Positions 24,313 through 34,100 of a DNA stretch of 35,961 bases are shown in pieces. Within the stretch, counting starts at the first letter, position 1. The number at the start of each line of letters is the position of its first letter. Position numbers and translations under genes: made by a program. The notes under the pieces were generated by a model. The model was not told the origin of the DNA and ran no database searches. It worked only from the letters and a program-made list of their open reading frames with translations. The stretch is taken from NCBI GenBank assembly GCA_039197765.1, contig JBCCTX010000034.1, forward strand, positions 1 to 35,961, given 5' to 3'. The DNA is from JBCCTX01 sp039197765. Its GTDB lineage: Bacteria; Bacteroidota; Bacteroidia; J057.

Positions 24313-25593
24313 TTAGTATTGAATTTCAGGAATTCCGACCTTACTCGGACTTAAAGCCCAAAGGTTAAAATCCAGGTTATTTACGATACCATTTCCATCC
24401 CCATCAATTGACAGATATTGGTTAATCGCTGCCCCAGCCTGCTTCCAATTATTGAAATCCTGATTATTTATAATTCCGTTTCCATTATAATCTCCTGAAA
24501 ATAGAAGTGCCTTTCCTCCTCTAATTAGTTGTTGGCCAATCCCATTTGCCTGTTCTATGGCGGAGGTAAAATCAAAGGAGTCTCCAGGCCTCAACGGATT
24601 TGCACTCATTACTGACAGGTGGCTAAAATGTCTAATCACTAGGTATGCGCTATCCTGTCCAGAAAAGTCCATGGAGATCACATTCGAACCGCTTATGTCC
24701 ATGATGGTTCCATCAGGCGTAAGCATACAAGCCTGTTGGCTAAGAACCTGTGTTGGATCTTGTGGGTCCCTCAACTCTAGAAAGACCCAATCTGTCATAT
24801 TCGTAGGCACCATGGCTAGGGTTTCTGCCCCTTGGTAATTCCAAGGATTCTGATTGAAAGGCTGCGACAAGGGAATTAGATCTGAACTAGCCAGGAGCGT
24901 ATGCATTTCTCCAAGTCCTTCGTCAAAAAAGCCATCTAGCAATACCTTCGAGGAAATTCCCAAAGCAATAGTCGGTCCGATGGCTTCAACATTGTCTACA
25001 CCCAGCCCAGCGGTAATACTTGTACCTCCTGCACTGGGATCTCCGGGTTGGTGTCGAAACATTACACGCTGAACTCCTTGCATAACTACATTATAGGAAT
25101 CACTTCCAAATACTCGAGTAAGAGAATCCTCAGCAATTGAGAATACAGCTCTGTGCCACTGATTATCCGGGGGAATCACGATAGCCCTAGTACTTGTAAA
25201 ACGCGTAGCGCTTTGTACATCAGAACCAGGGCCGAAAAATACTATCCTCATTTCTAGGTTGATCACCGTGTCTGCTAGATTTTTAAGGTCCATGACAATT
25301 TCGGTGATTCCAGCAGTAAGGTAGTCTCCCGTCCATCCGGCTTCTCCATTGTATGCGGCAAGTCGACTCCCAGCTTGATTGCTTAATGGATCTGTCTTTA
25401 CATTGAGAAATCTATCTCCTGAGCCTTGAGGGCCTCCAGCCTCATTAACTGTGAGAATATCGCCACCAGCCCAGCCTTGCAAGGTACCATCTTGAAAATC
25501 AGAAAGCTGACCAGGAACTATGGCTAAGGCACAGAATGAAGAAAAAATTCCCAAGGATATTGAAAGGAAAAGTTTAATCATTTTCATAAACAT
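24313..25593 (-). CDS. Secreted carbohydrate-binding-like protein with dockerin-like C-terminal module
   Basis: 426 residues; ATG at 25593, with alternatives at codons 3 and 5. Signal peptide ends near CALA-IVPG. Residues about 30-205 look like a single jelly-roll domain (DFQDGTLQGWAGG, then GPQGSGDRFLNVKTD, and YNVVMQGVQRVMFRHQPGDP, GLGVDNVEAIG), a pattern of secreted carbohydrate-binding or choice-of-anchor domains that end in a DNI/DNV.A motif. Residues about 212-426 are the shared module (VLLDGFFDEGLGEMHTLLA, DWVFLELRD, YLVIRHFSHLSVMSANPL) with Ca loops DYNGNGIINNQD and DGDGNGIVNNLD and the tail SKVGIPEIQY. Enzyme motifs are absent. It could be a binding subunit for the neighbouring hydrolase-like protein. 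Confidence 0.75.
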   Translation of the reverse strand: MFMKMIKLFLSISLGIFSSFCALAIVPGQLSDFQDGTLQGWAGGDILTVNEAGGPQGSGDRFLNVKTDPLSNQAGSRLAAYNGEAGWTGDYLTAGITEIVMDLKNLADTVINLEMRIVFFGPGSDVQSATRFTSTRAIVIPPDNQWHRAVFSIAEDSLTRVFGSDSYNVVMQGVQRVMFRHQPGDPSAGGTSITAGLGVDNVEAIGPTIALGISSKVLLDGFFDEGLGEMHTLLASSDLIPLSQPFNQNPWNYQGAETLAMVPTNMTDWVFLELRDPQDPTQVLSQQACMLTPDGTIMDISGSNVISMDFSGQDSAYLVIRHFSHLSVMSANPLRPGDSFDFTSAIEQANGIGQQLIRGGKALLFSGDYNGNGIINNQDFNNWKQAGAAINQYLSIDGDGNGIVNNLDFNLWALSPSKVGIPEIQY

Positions 25594-25760
25594 TACTTTC
25601 CTTGTAAACGATCCAAAAGCATTCCATATTGATAAAATTACAGAGGAAGTAAGGAATTTTGTAATTGGGAAGTTTATTAAGCTTCTCTTTTGTTTTTTAC
25701 ATAATATTCCTCAACTCCCTCTGTATCCAAACACTGAATTAGGTTTAGACCGCTATCACT

Positions 25761-26903
25761 TTATCTCACCGTCAACTTTGCGGCTCCTACGTGGCTATCT
25801 CCTACCAGGTTGATGATATAAACCCCTGGAGTAAGCTCTGATACATCCAACTGGACGTTGTTGTAGGTAGCCTGTGCATTGAGCCTTTGAGTTAGTACAC
25901 GCTGTCCAAGAGGATTTAGCACACTTAGATTATATATACCTTCCTGAGGTACGTTCATCGAAACATCTACCAATGAACTAGCAGGGTTAGGTGTAAGTGC
26001 CAGAGGAAACTCCTCTAGTCGCTCAATATCCAAAGACTGAATGGAAGTGTAAGTATAATCGCCCTCAGGATTAACCATTTTTATACGATAAAAAACAGTT
26101 TGTCCGGCAAAGCGATCGACTTCCTCGTCCATGTAAGAAAACGCCTCATTACTGGGGTTATCCATCACTGACATACTACCAAAAGGCTTGAAAATTTGAG
26201 AGTCAAAAGAACGTTCTATTTCGAACCTACTACCATCAGGCATCTTTTTCAAGGTTCCCCATTCCAATAATGCATTTAGTGCTTCCTGACGCACCTTGAA
26301 CTGCGACAAATACTTGCTGATATCAATTCCGCATTCCCAAGCTTCAATCTCCGGGTAGGCTATTTGGTCTACCTGATATCCAGAGGTTCCATTGTTCAAT
26401 ACGCTTCCATTAAAGTGCGTATGAACGGGATTGAACTCAATTTCAGGTCTCTGTGTCTTGTCCACTACAGAAAAACTCACCTTCCCGACATCGGTCCATT
26501 CCTCAGTACTAATCTCAGGACAAGACTTTCCATCGACATTCAAAACCATTGTTAGGTTGAAGTGCCCTGGCTTTGAGGTTCCATCAAAAGCATGGGAATC
26601 CCAAGCACTTGCTGCACCTCCAATACACAAATTCTTTTTATGAAAATTCAATGAAGTATACTCATTAAAGATCAATGCCTGTGTATTGTAAGTCATGTAG
26701 ATGGAAGAGGTTCCCAACGTTTGATCAATGGGAGCACCTGCCCTTACTTGAACCGTTGCTGTTAAGATCTCTTGATCACAGTCCCAACTAGGCACCCATC
26801 TGAGGGAAAGTCCTCCTTGAGCCATCGTCAGGTGCGTAGCCCCTATAATACATAGGGTTGTCAGAACTAGCCGACGAAAGTGATTGTGATTGAAAATTTT
26901 CAT
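25761..26903 (-). CDS. Secreted protein with cohesin-like module and T9SS type A sorting domain
   Basis: 380 residues. Signal peptide 1-29 (ending LTMAQ). Residues about 32-180 are the same module that occurs three times in the giant PKD protein (SLRWVPSWDCDQEILTATVQ, TLGTSSIYMTYN, CIGGAASAWDSHAFDG, PGHFNLTMVLNV, SCPEIS, WTDVGKVSFSVVD). A hydrophobic strand pattern and a G.I.F.I-type end suggest a cohesin-like jelly roll, with three conserved Cys (42, 93, 128). Residues about 200-295 resemble a fibronectin-III-like domain. Residues 298-380 are a T9SS type A sorting domain (LALTPNPASSLVDVSM, GIYNLSVLNPLGQRV, LTPGVYIINL), so export is via T9SS with surface attachment or release. It lies between genes carrying dockerin-like modules. 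Confidence 0.82.
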   Translation of the reverse strand: MKIFNHNHFRRLVLTTLCIIGATHLTMAQGGLSLRWVPSWDCDQEILTATVQVRAGAPIDQTLGTSSIYMTYNTQALIFNEYTSLNFHKKNLCIGGAASAWDSHAFDGTSKPGHFNLTMVLNVDGKSCPEISTEEWTDVGKVSFSVVDKTQRPEIEFNPVHTHFNGSVLNNGTSGYQVDQIAYPEIEAWECGIDISKYLSQFKVRQEALNALLEWGTLKKMPDGSRFEIERSFDSQIFKPFGSMSVMDNPSNEAFSYMDEEVDRFAGQTVFYRIKMVNPEGDYTYTSIQSLDIERLEEFPLALTPNPASSLVDVSMNVPQEGIYNLSVLNPLGQRVLTQRLNAQATYNNVQLDVSELTPGVYIINLVGDSHVGAAKLTVR

Positions 26904-26946
26904 TTTTTATAATAATTTATTTTTGCAAATTAATAAACCGTAATGA

Positions 26947-28986
26947 TTATTTCTGGATTTCATTGATCCCAATCCTACTGGAATTCCCTTTCCATCTGTT
27001 GAAGTCCTGATTATTGATAATCCCATTTCCATCTCCATCAGAGGTCAAATAAGCATCAAGGGCTGCGGGTTCACGTTTCCAGATATTGAAATCCTGGTTA
27101 TTACAAATTCCATTGCTATCGTAGTCTCCTACATGCATTCCAAAAGCCCCATTCAAATCTGCTTGCTGATTTGTCCCCATTGCACTTCCAACAGTTTGGG
27201 TAAAGTCTAACATAGGTGAGGCCTGAGTGGTACTGATAGAGGTTGCACTTAGAACCGCTAGGTGGGACCGATGATATACCGCTAGGTGATAAAAACCGGA
27301 GGGTATATTTACGAAGGTAACACCCACCGTTCCGCTAGGTTCCATGAGCATTCCATCCTTGCGAACAAGCACAGCCTTCGTAGCAACCAACGTATTTAAT
27401 GCAGATGCATCTCTTAACTCTACCAAGACCCAGTCTACGGTGTCTGTTGGAAAAGTAGAGGCTGACTCTGAACCCGTGTAATTGAAGGGTGCTCCTGTAT
27501 AGGGCTGAGACGTAGGTACAAGGTTATTTTCTACTAAGTTCCTCCGCATTTCTCCAGCTGTCTCATCATAATACCCTTGTAGGAATATCTTAGCTCCAAC
27601 AGTCCACTCAATGTTCTGCACAGCAGGTACCCAATAGCACTGTGAATCTACTATAGAATTAGTATCTACTAAAGAAAGGCTATTGTCCAAGGAAATCCCT
27701 GGGAAAACCTCAGCAAGGGATTCATCACTGGCTCCCATCCAATCCTGTAGGACAGACCCAAAAACACTTCGATAATCGTATTCTCTTTGCTCTTGGTTGA
27801 TTGCTCCTCTCCGGTCAATATCTGTGAAGTCATAATTGGTTCCTGTAACGCCTGATCTAGCTCCGTTTCCGACAACAAAGATATTATTGAGTGTACCATG
27901 GTCTGTACCTAGGTTACCATTTTCTTCGGCTTTCCTTGCGAACTCTGAAAATATGATTGTCAATACATTATCTCCTAGTCCCAAGTTTTGAAGATCATCA
28001 TGGAAAGCCTTAACAGAATTTGATAAATTCCCGAGTAAGTCTGAGTGCCGGCCCTGCGTAGTATTTCCATTGTTTACTTGTTCATTGTGATTATCCCATC
28101 CCCCCGTTGAGGTCAAGAAGATTTTGGTTCTACTTCCCCCTGAAAGCATTTTTGCAATGATTTCCAGGTCGTTCCCCAGACTGCTACTCGGGTAGTTCAC
28201 ATTTGAATTAGACCCTAGGTTGTAAGTATCAGAAATGCGAGAGGCATACAGGTTAGCTGCTACATTAATATTGTTGATATAGTTCAGCTTTGTCCCATTT
28301 TCCGTACCGGGAATATTGGTTAGAGGCTCTCCAAATACAGAGGAAATCAAGTCTGCGTACTGCCCAGGATTCCCATCAATTCTCAGCTCTATATTGTGCT
28401 CTTCCTGTGTATGGAAACCAGTAGAGGGTAGATTAGATAAAATAAGTCCTAAAGGATCGGGTTCTCCCTCAAAGGGAATCCCCTGGTAGCCCGGGTAGCG
28501 ATTCGCCGTAAATCTACCCATAAAGCCTGTTCCAGGAGGCACCATCCCCATCCCTTCCCCATCACGCCCTCTAAACATGTAGTCTTCTGAATCAAAGTGA
28601 GAATAGTTTGCCCTAGGATACCCTACGCGTTGTACGATAGAAAATTTATCTGAATCGTACAAGTCTCTCATACCTGTGAGAATAGGGTGTAAGCCCAGTT
28701 GCTGATTATTTGGCAGACTGGAATCAAGGGTCATCAATTGGTTTTGATTATGGCCTATATTGGGACGTGCATTACGGTAAGCTCCATAATTATCCAGGCC
28801 TACAAAGGCGTTGTACACATCATTCGCTCCGTTCAAGTAAATAATCACGATGGATCTATCGGCATAATCACAAGTAGCCGCTGATTTAAAGGAGGCTCCC
28901 ATCGTTCTCATAGGCATACCTCCTCCTAGCAATAAAGGTATTGTACCTGCTGCTGTTGTATTGCGTATAAAGTCTCTTCTTTTCAT
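26947..28986 (-). CDS. Tat-exported DUF1501 protein with dockerin-like C-terminal module
   Basis: 679 residues from ATG at 28986; the 14-residue upstream extension to 29028 is rejected because it overlaps the preceding gene and MKRRDFIRNT is a typical Tat start. The Tat signal (RRDFIRNTTAAGTIPLLLGG) suggests folded export. Residues about 50-465 are DUF1501 (SIVIIYLNGANDVYN, DSDKFSIVQRVGYP, SHFDSEDYMFRG, STGGWDNHNEQVN, TIIFSEFARKAEENGNLGTDHGT), which is related to sulfatase/alkaline-phosphatase-fold proteins. Residues about 465-679 are the shared module with loops DYDSNGICNNQD and DGDGNGIINNQD and the tail SRIGINEIQK. The gene starts 4 bases after the DUF1800 gene. DUF1501/DUF1800 pairs are common; their biochemical role is not established. 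Confidence 0.92.
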   Translation of the reverse strand: MKRRDFIRNTTAAGTIPLLLGGGMPMRTMGASFKSAATCDYADRSIVIIYLNGANDVYNAFVGLDNYGAYRNARPNIGHNQNQLMTLDSSLPNNQQLGLHPILTGMRDLYDSDKFSIVQRVGYPRANYSHFDSEDYMFRGRDGEGMGMVPPGTGFMGRFTANRYPGYQGIPFEGEPDPLGLILSNLPSTGFHTQEEHNIELRIDGNPGQYADLISSVFGEPLTNIPGTENGTKLNYINNINVAANLYASRISDTYNLGSNSNVNYPSSSLGNDLEIIAKMLSGGSRTKIFLTSTGGWDNHNEQVNNGNTTQGRHSDLLGNLSNSVKAFHDDLQNLGLGDNVLTIIFSEFARKAEENGNLGTDHGTLNNIFVVGNGARSGVTGTNYDFTDIDRRGAINQEQREYDYRSVFGSVLQDWMGASDESLAEVFPGISLDNSLSLVDTNSIVDSQCYWVPAVQNIEWTVGAKIFLQGYYDETAGEMRRNLVENNLVPTSQPYTGAPFNYTGSESASTFPTDTVDWVLVELRDASALNTLVATKAVLVRKDGMLMEPSGTVGVTFVNIPSGFYHLAVYHRSHLAVLSATSISTTQASPMLDFTQTVGSAMGTNQQADLNGAFGMHVGDYDSNGICNNQDFNIWKREPAALDAYLTSDGDGNGIINNQDFNRWKGNSSRIGINEIQK

Positions 28987-28990
28987 TTTT

Positions 28991-30619
28991 TTAGAAAGTT
29001 TGGAATTCTGCTGATTGCATGATGGCATTGAATAAGTTCTCCAGTCCTACTCGTACAGTCGAGTCATCACCATTGCTCTTGTAGTCCGTCCACGAAGTGG
29101 ACCAATTATTCAAGCTACCACCCCCTAAAAGTTCATTGAGGAAATAATTGAATCGATCTTGATCTGGCATATCGGGAAAGAGGTGCTCTAGTAACTCCGT
29201 AACCAAAGCAGTTCCATCCGCTGGATTGGGGACATTTTGGTCAACGAAGCTCACGATATTTACCTGAAACGGTATATCTCGGTTACTATCACGGACTTTC
29301 CCTCTTCTCAGGGATGTACCAACAGCATACCTGTAATAGCTGGTTGAGGTATTGAACCAGTTGTTGGAGTATCCAGGTTCCTTGTAGTATCCTGCGAAGC
29401 CCTCTACCGTTTCAGGCCCTTCAGGACTCATTCCCATCTCATCCATAAAGTCGGTCAAGAATCGATGGTCATCTTTGAAGATGTTCTCGTAATTCGAATT
29501 ATTCGCAGCAGTATTTAAGTTATTCGCCTCCCAAATAGTAACAGAAGCTGCATATATTTCCAGTGGAGACTTTATTTTTGCCCCAATGATTTCATTGGAA
29601 CCATCGTTATCATCTGCGTCATAAAAATGCTCACTCTTCAGCAACCGTTTAATGGTAGGGGTAATGACATATCCATCTCCCCGTAACTGAGTAGCAAGTG
29701 GCTCGATAATATCTGATTCTACTTCCGGAGATATATTATCGCTCACAAAGAATCGATAAAGCCTTCGCATAAAGGCCCGCGCAGTTTCCTGCTGGTCGAA
29801 GATCATATCAACAAAATCCTGCAACTCACGGAACATGTCATTCTCATTCGTTGCCCCTGTAATCGTACGGTTTCCAAAGGCAGCCGTAAAGGTTTTATCA
29901 TCTGTATCGTGTTGATTGTACTCTGCCCTACCTTGTGGAAGTCCAGTTGTAGGATCTACACGGGTCTCGCTCTGCTTAAATCCTGTCAACAGCCTAGCAC
30001 CTTCAATAATATCTGTCTCCGTGTAATTGGTATAATCATCCTCTGAAATTTGGGTACCTTTTAATATGGTGAAAAGTTCTAGAAACTCTCGTGCGTAGTT
30101 CTCATTGGGATTTCCCTTATTGTTATTTCGATTGTCGAGGTACTTCAACATCTGGTTGTCCAAGGTCATCTTGTAGGCAAGGGTCTTCAGACTGCCAGAC
30201 GTCATCTGAATGATCAGGCTCCAATTGTAGTAGGGCCACTGGTCCTCGTAAGTAGTTACGAAGAGAGAATGCATCCAGTAAGTCAGCTTCATCCGAATGG
30301 AGGGATCGAAAAGCGTTTCATAAAACATCCAGAGCATAGTAGCCCTACGTAGGTCTCCATCGTCAAAGAGATCATCATCTATTCCTAGGTTCTCATCTGT
30401 AGCCGGAACCTTATGAATAGGATTTCCATCGTGCCAGGACAAAGGTCCATTGGGCCACCTTAGGGGAGGAACATTGAAAAGTTCTTCCACAGCCTGATTG
30501 GCTGTCATACTAGCAAGGTTGTCAATTCTGGCGAAGGTATGGTTGAATGTACACCTTCTAAGCAAGTGGGAGGCTAGTCGCCTGCCTAGTGTACCTGTTC
30601 GTTCATTTAAAGATGCCAT
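28991..30619 (-). CDS. DUF1800 family protein
   Basis: 542 residues. It matches DUF1800: SHLLRRCTFNHTFARIDNLASM near the N-terminus, DDLFDDGDLRRATMLWMFYETLFDPSIRMKLTYWMHSLFVT, the conserved NENYAREFLELFTI, DIIEGARLLTGF, and ARAFMRRLYRFFVSD. The partner gene (DUF1501) follows after 4 bases, so translation is coupled. Unlike the partner, the N-terminus has no Sec or Tat signal, so it may be cytoplasmic or co-exported with DUF1501 as a folded complex. No dockerin-like or T9SS sorting module is seen. The enzyme activity is unknown; DUF1800 members are often found with secreted protein pairs in Bacteroidota and Planctomycetota. A 460-base AT-rich leader precedes it. Confidence 0.9.
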   Translation of the reverse strand: MASLNERTGTLGRRLASHLLRRCTFNHTFARIDNLASMTANQAVEELFNVPPLRWPNGPLSWHDGNPIHKVPATDENLGIDDDLFDDGDLRRATMLWMFYETLFDPSIRMKLTYWMHSLFVTTYEDQWPYYNWSLIIQMTSGSLKTLAYKMTLDNQMLKYLDNRNNNKGNPNENYAREFLELFTILKGTQISEDDYTNYTETDIIEGARLLTGFKQSETRVDPTTGLPQGRAEYNQHDTDDKTFTAAFGNRTITGATNENDMFRELQDFVDMIFDQQETARAFMRRLYRFFVSDNISPEVESDIIEPLATQLRGDGYVITPTIKRLLKSEHFYDADDNDGSNEIIGAKIKSPLEIYAASVTIWEANNLNTAANNSNYENIFKDDHRFLTDFMDEMGMSPEGPETVEGFAGYYKEPGYSNNWFNTSTSYYRYAVGTSLRRGKVRDSNRDIPFQVNIVSFVDQNVPNPADGTALVTELLEHLFPDMPDQDRFNYFLNELLGGGSLNNWSTSWTDYKSNGDDSTVRVGLENLFNAIMQSAEFQTF

Positions 30620-31070
30620 TTTTTAATGAGTTTGAGGATCCTTAATGAGCATGTTGAGTGTTGTATATTTTACCCAACAAGTTCTTTCTATCTGTTTTTA
30701 CAGTATGCAAAATAATAATGACCTGTAAATAAATTTTATTAAAATATAATATGTCCTTACATGAACTAAGTGATGTTAGAAAATCCAATGGATCGCAAAA
30801 AAATGACAAAATGGGAACCTTTTTTTATTAAGAGATGTAATAAATCTTGTTAACTAATTGATAATCATTTATTTATAAATATAATGGGTGTTCCACATTC
30901 ACCATGGTATTCAAAATAAATTTTTATAAAATATAACTTTGGCATAAATTCTATATAGTCGTATTAAAATACTGGCGATTGTTGAATCCTATTAGAGTAG
31001 TCATACCTTGAGCAAAGGATTTTTCATTCTTTTTTGTGCCTTCTATTTTGATACGCATGAATTGTCTATA
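30620..31070. other. AT-rich gene-free stretch, probable leader of the DUF1800 operon
   Basis: About 450 bases with strong AT bias (for example around 30690-30960) and no convincing gene. It must hold the promoter for the DUF1800/DUF1501 genes on the minus strand, but I found no exact TAnnTTTG box there on that strand. TAACTTTG at 30934-30941 matches on the plus strand, where no gene follows. Confidence 0.45.
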
Positions 31071-31113
31071 CAAAAAGAAAACAGTGCTTCTAGGAATAGT
31101 CCTAGAAGCACTG
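31071..31113 (-). terminator. Strong intrinsic terminator after the giant PKD gene
   Basis: Perfect 14-pair stem (31082-31095 with 31100-31113; core AGTGCTTCTAGGA / TCCTAGAAGCACT), 4-base loop, followed on the minus strand by TTTTCTTTTTG. It lies about 38 bases after the stop at 31151. Confidence 0.93.
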
Positions 31114-31150
31114 CCGTGCTAAAAATCAGTTTATTTTATTTTCGAGCGCT

Positions 31151-34100
31151 CTATTTAATAATCACATGCCTAGAGCTTAACGAGTTCTCGGTTCGTATTG
31201 CGATCACATAGACTCCTGAGCTCATGCTTCCCAAATCAATTCGGTAATCCAGAATCTCATCTAGCTTAATCACAGACTCTAGGAAAACCAATCTTCCTGC
31301 ATGGTCATACATTTCTATGTCAAGCTGATCTACCTCACCTATATCTCTAAGCCTAACTATGGCAAAGTCCTCCAGCGGATTCGGGAAAACATCCCATTGT
31401 AAGGAGAAGCCTTCTACATCGAGTGTATCCCCAGGGTTTTCGAATGAGGGTGGGAACAGCGTTAACGTTTTTTCTTGTACGCTTACTCCCCCTCGTCCGT
31501 CTTCCACCGTCAGTGTAACAACGATTTCCCCATGGATTGTATAGACATGATTCACCAAGGCTCCTTCGCCCGTGAGACCATCGCCAAACTCCCAAGTAAA
31601 GGTAAGTTCGTCCCCATCTGGGTCAAAGGACTGGGTAGCATCGAAGAGAACATTAATTGGCGTAATTCCCGAATCAGGTGATACGTTACACAAGATTACT
31701 GGTGGGAAGTTGTCTCCATCTCCAACCTGGATCAATACCTGAGCGGTATCCCTCAATCCATCTGCATCTTCCACTATCAGGGTAACGGTATAGTTACCAG
31801 GTGTGGTAAAGGTGAAAGAGGTATCCATTGCATCAACCAATACAGAATCGCCAACACCAAAGTCCCAGAAGTAGCTAACAATATTGCTGTCTGGATCAGT
31901 AGATTCAGATCCTGAGAAACTGATAGTAAGAGGGGCAAAACCAATGGTTGTATCTGTTGTAATCACAGCAATTGGTGGGAACAGGTCATCTAAACAGTTG
32001 AGATCTATCTCACTCAGTCCCGTAAGGGTTCCCAGACCGACTTGCATAGAACCATCATTCGGGCTACTCACATTAAAGCGTGTAACGAGCGAGTCGAATT
32101 GAATTTCACCTAGCATTGAAGTATCCTGAATTTGGAATTCGAGGGTTCCAATGGTAATCCACTCACTACTGCCTATGATGGGACAACTTGCTCCGGGATC
32201 ATTCAAGGTGAGTATGATTCCTACCTGACCTAAGATCTCTGAAGCATCCGATACATGAGCTGACCATGGATTCCTAGCATCTTCCCCACAGATCGTATTT
32301 TCATTGAAGTTTTCGGAGGTGTATCCAATTAGATCCATGGCAACCGTGTTGAATTCCAGACTTACTCTTGAATCTCCTATGTTAAAGGATGTCTCGGTTT
32401 CCGCCTTGATTTGCAGACTCACATTTAAAGTATTGGTTTCACAATCTACCTCGCCCTGCATTCTTAAGTTCGCTACAGGATCAATAAAAGGATTCACTAC
32501 TTTGATTAATACCCCAGCAGTATCAGATGCTCCAGAATTATCCGTAACAATCAAGACAACGGTATACTCCCCAACTTGCGTGAAGGTATGCACAACGTTA
32601 GCTGATGAGTCTGTTGCTCCATCTCCAAAGTCCCAAAAGTATGAGACAATTTCTCCATCGACATCCTGTGAGTTTGATCCGATAAAGCTTACCTCTAGTG
32701 GTACTAATCCAGAATCTGGGGTAGCTACAATGATAGCCTCTGGGCCCTGGTTACTATCGCATGGCGTAATATCTGCCGGATTAAATTCTCCTTTTCCAAC
32801 CACAATCGTTCCATCATTGGGATCGTGTACATTGAAATTGGTATTGTCTCGATCAAAAGATAGCTGAGGATTAAGTGCAGGATTCGTAATTCCAAAGCGT
32901 ATGGTACCAATATCAACCCAGTCTACACTATCCACTTCGGGGCAGCCAAATCCTTCAGAACTCAGTACCAGAGTAAGGTTGAATAATCCTGGCACAGAGA
33001 TTCCATCAGCAGCATGTTCTTCCCATGCACTTGCGATTCCTTCTATGCATTGATCTGAACCATTAAATCTGAGTGAAGAATAGTCTGCATAATTCAGTAC
33101 TTCTGGATCATAGGTAACGAGAACCGAAGATGTACCTAGGTTGAAGTTTTCACCTGTCCTTGCCTTTATTTGGATAGTGGCAGTCAAAGAGTCCGACTCA
33201 CAATCCTGTACAGTTACAAATCTTAGGTCTGCAACTGGGCCAGAGGACACATCTATCACAGTTATCACGGTCTCAGCAGTATCCTTCGCTCCGTTATCAT
33301 CGGTAACAACTAACATTACTGTGTATTCACCTGGTTCTGTGTATTGATAACTTGTCGTGTCTCCCGTTCCTAAAATACCGTCGCCAAAGAACCAATCATA
33401 GGAAACTATCTGTCCATCGGGATCACTAGATAGCGTGGCATCAAAGCTAACCAATAGGGGGGCATTACCTGAAACGGGATCCGCAATGAATGAAGCAATC
33501 GGGTCCAAATTTTCTACTGGAGGTAGTACCGTAATTTCTATAGATGCCGTGTCCTTTGCTCCCATATCGTCGGTTACGATTAACCTCACGGTATAGGTCC
33601 CTTCATTGAGATAAATATGACTTGGGGTAGGTCCTTCGCCAAAAATTCCATCTCCAAAGTCCCACTGGTAACTCTCAATCGTACCATCTACATCTACAGA
33701 ATTAGACCCATCAAATGCTACATCAAAGGGTGCATTCCCCGATAAGGTATCTGCAACTATAACAGCTACAGGAGCTAAGTTGCCATTACTAACCAGAATC
33801 CCAACTGTTGCGGTGTCTTTTGCTCCCTGGTCATCTGTTACGATTAATCTAGCTTCATAGGATCCTTCCTCGTTGTACGTATGAGTTATAACCAGTCCTG
33901 TTCCTTCCCCTCCATCTCCGAATAGCCATTCATAACTCACGATTGTTCCATCTATATCACTTGAGGCATTCGCATCAAAGGTTACTACCAGAGGAGGAGC
34001 ACCAACCATTGGATCAGCCATGAATAGGGCTACAGGGGGAATATTTGCGGTATCACAACTCAACACATTTCCACCAAGTCCTAGTAAGGCTCCCTTAGCA

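Noticed and set aside
30934..30941. TAACTTTG, exact TAnnTTTG on plus strand
   Set aside because: No gene follows on that strand and the region is AT-rich, so chance is likely.
31008..31211. 67-codon plus-strand frame
   Set aside because: TTG start, runs through the strong terminator and into the end of the giant gene; no domain.
32304..32867. 187-codon plus-strand frame inside the giant PKD gene
   Set aside because: Antisense shadow of conserved cohesin-like and PKD repeats; no independent motifs.
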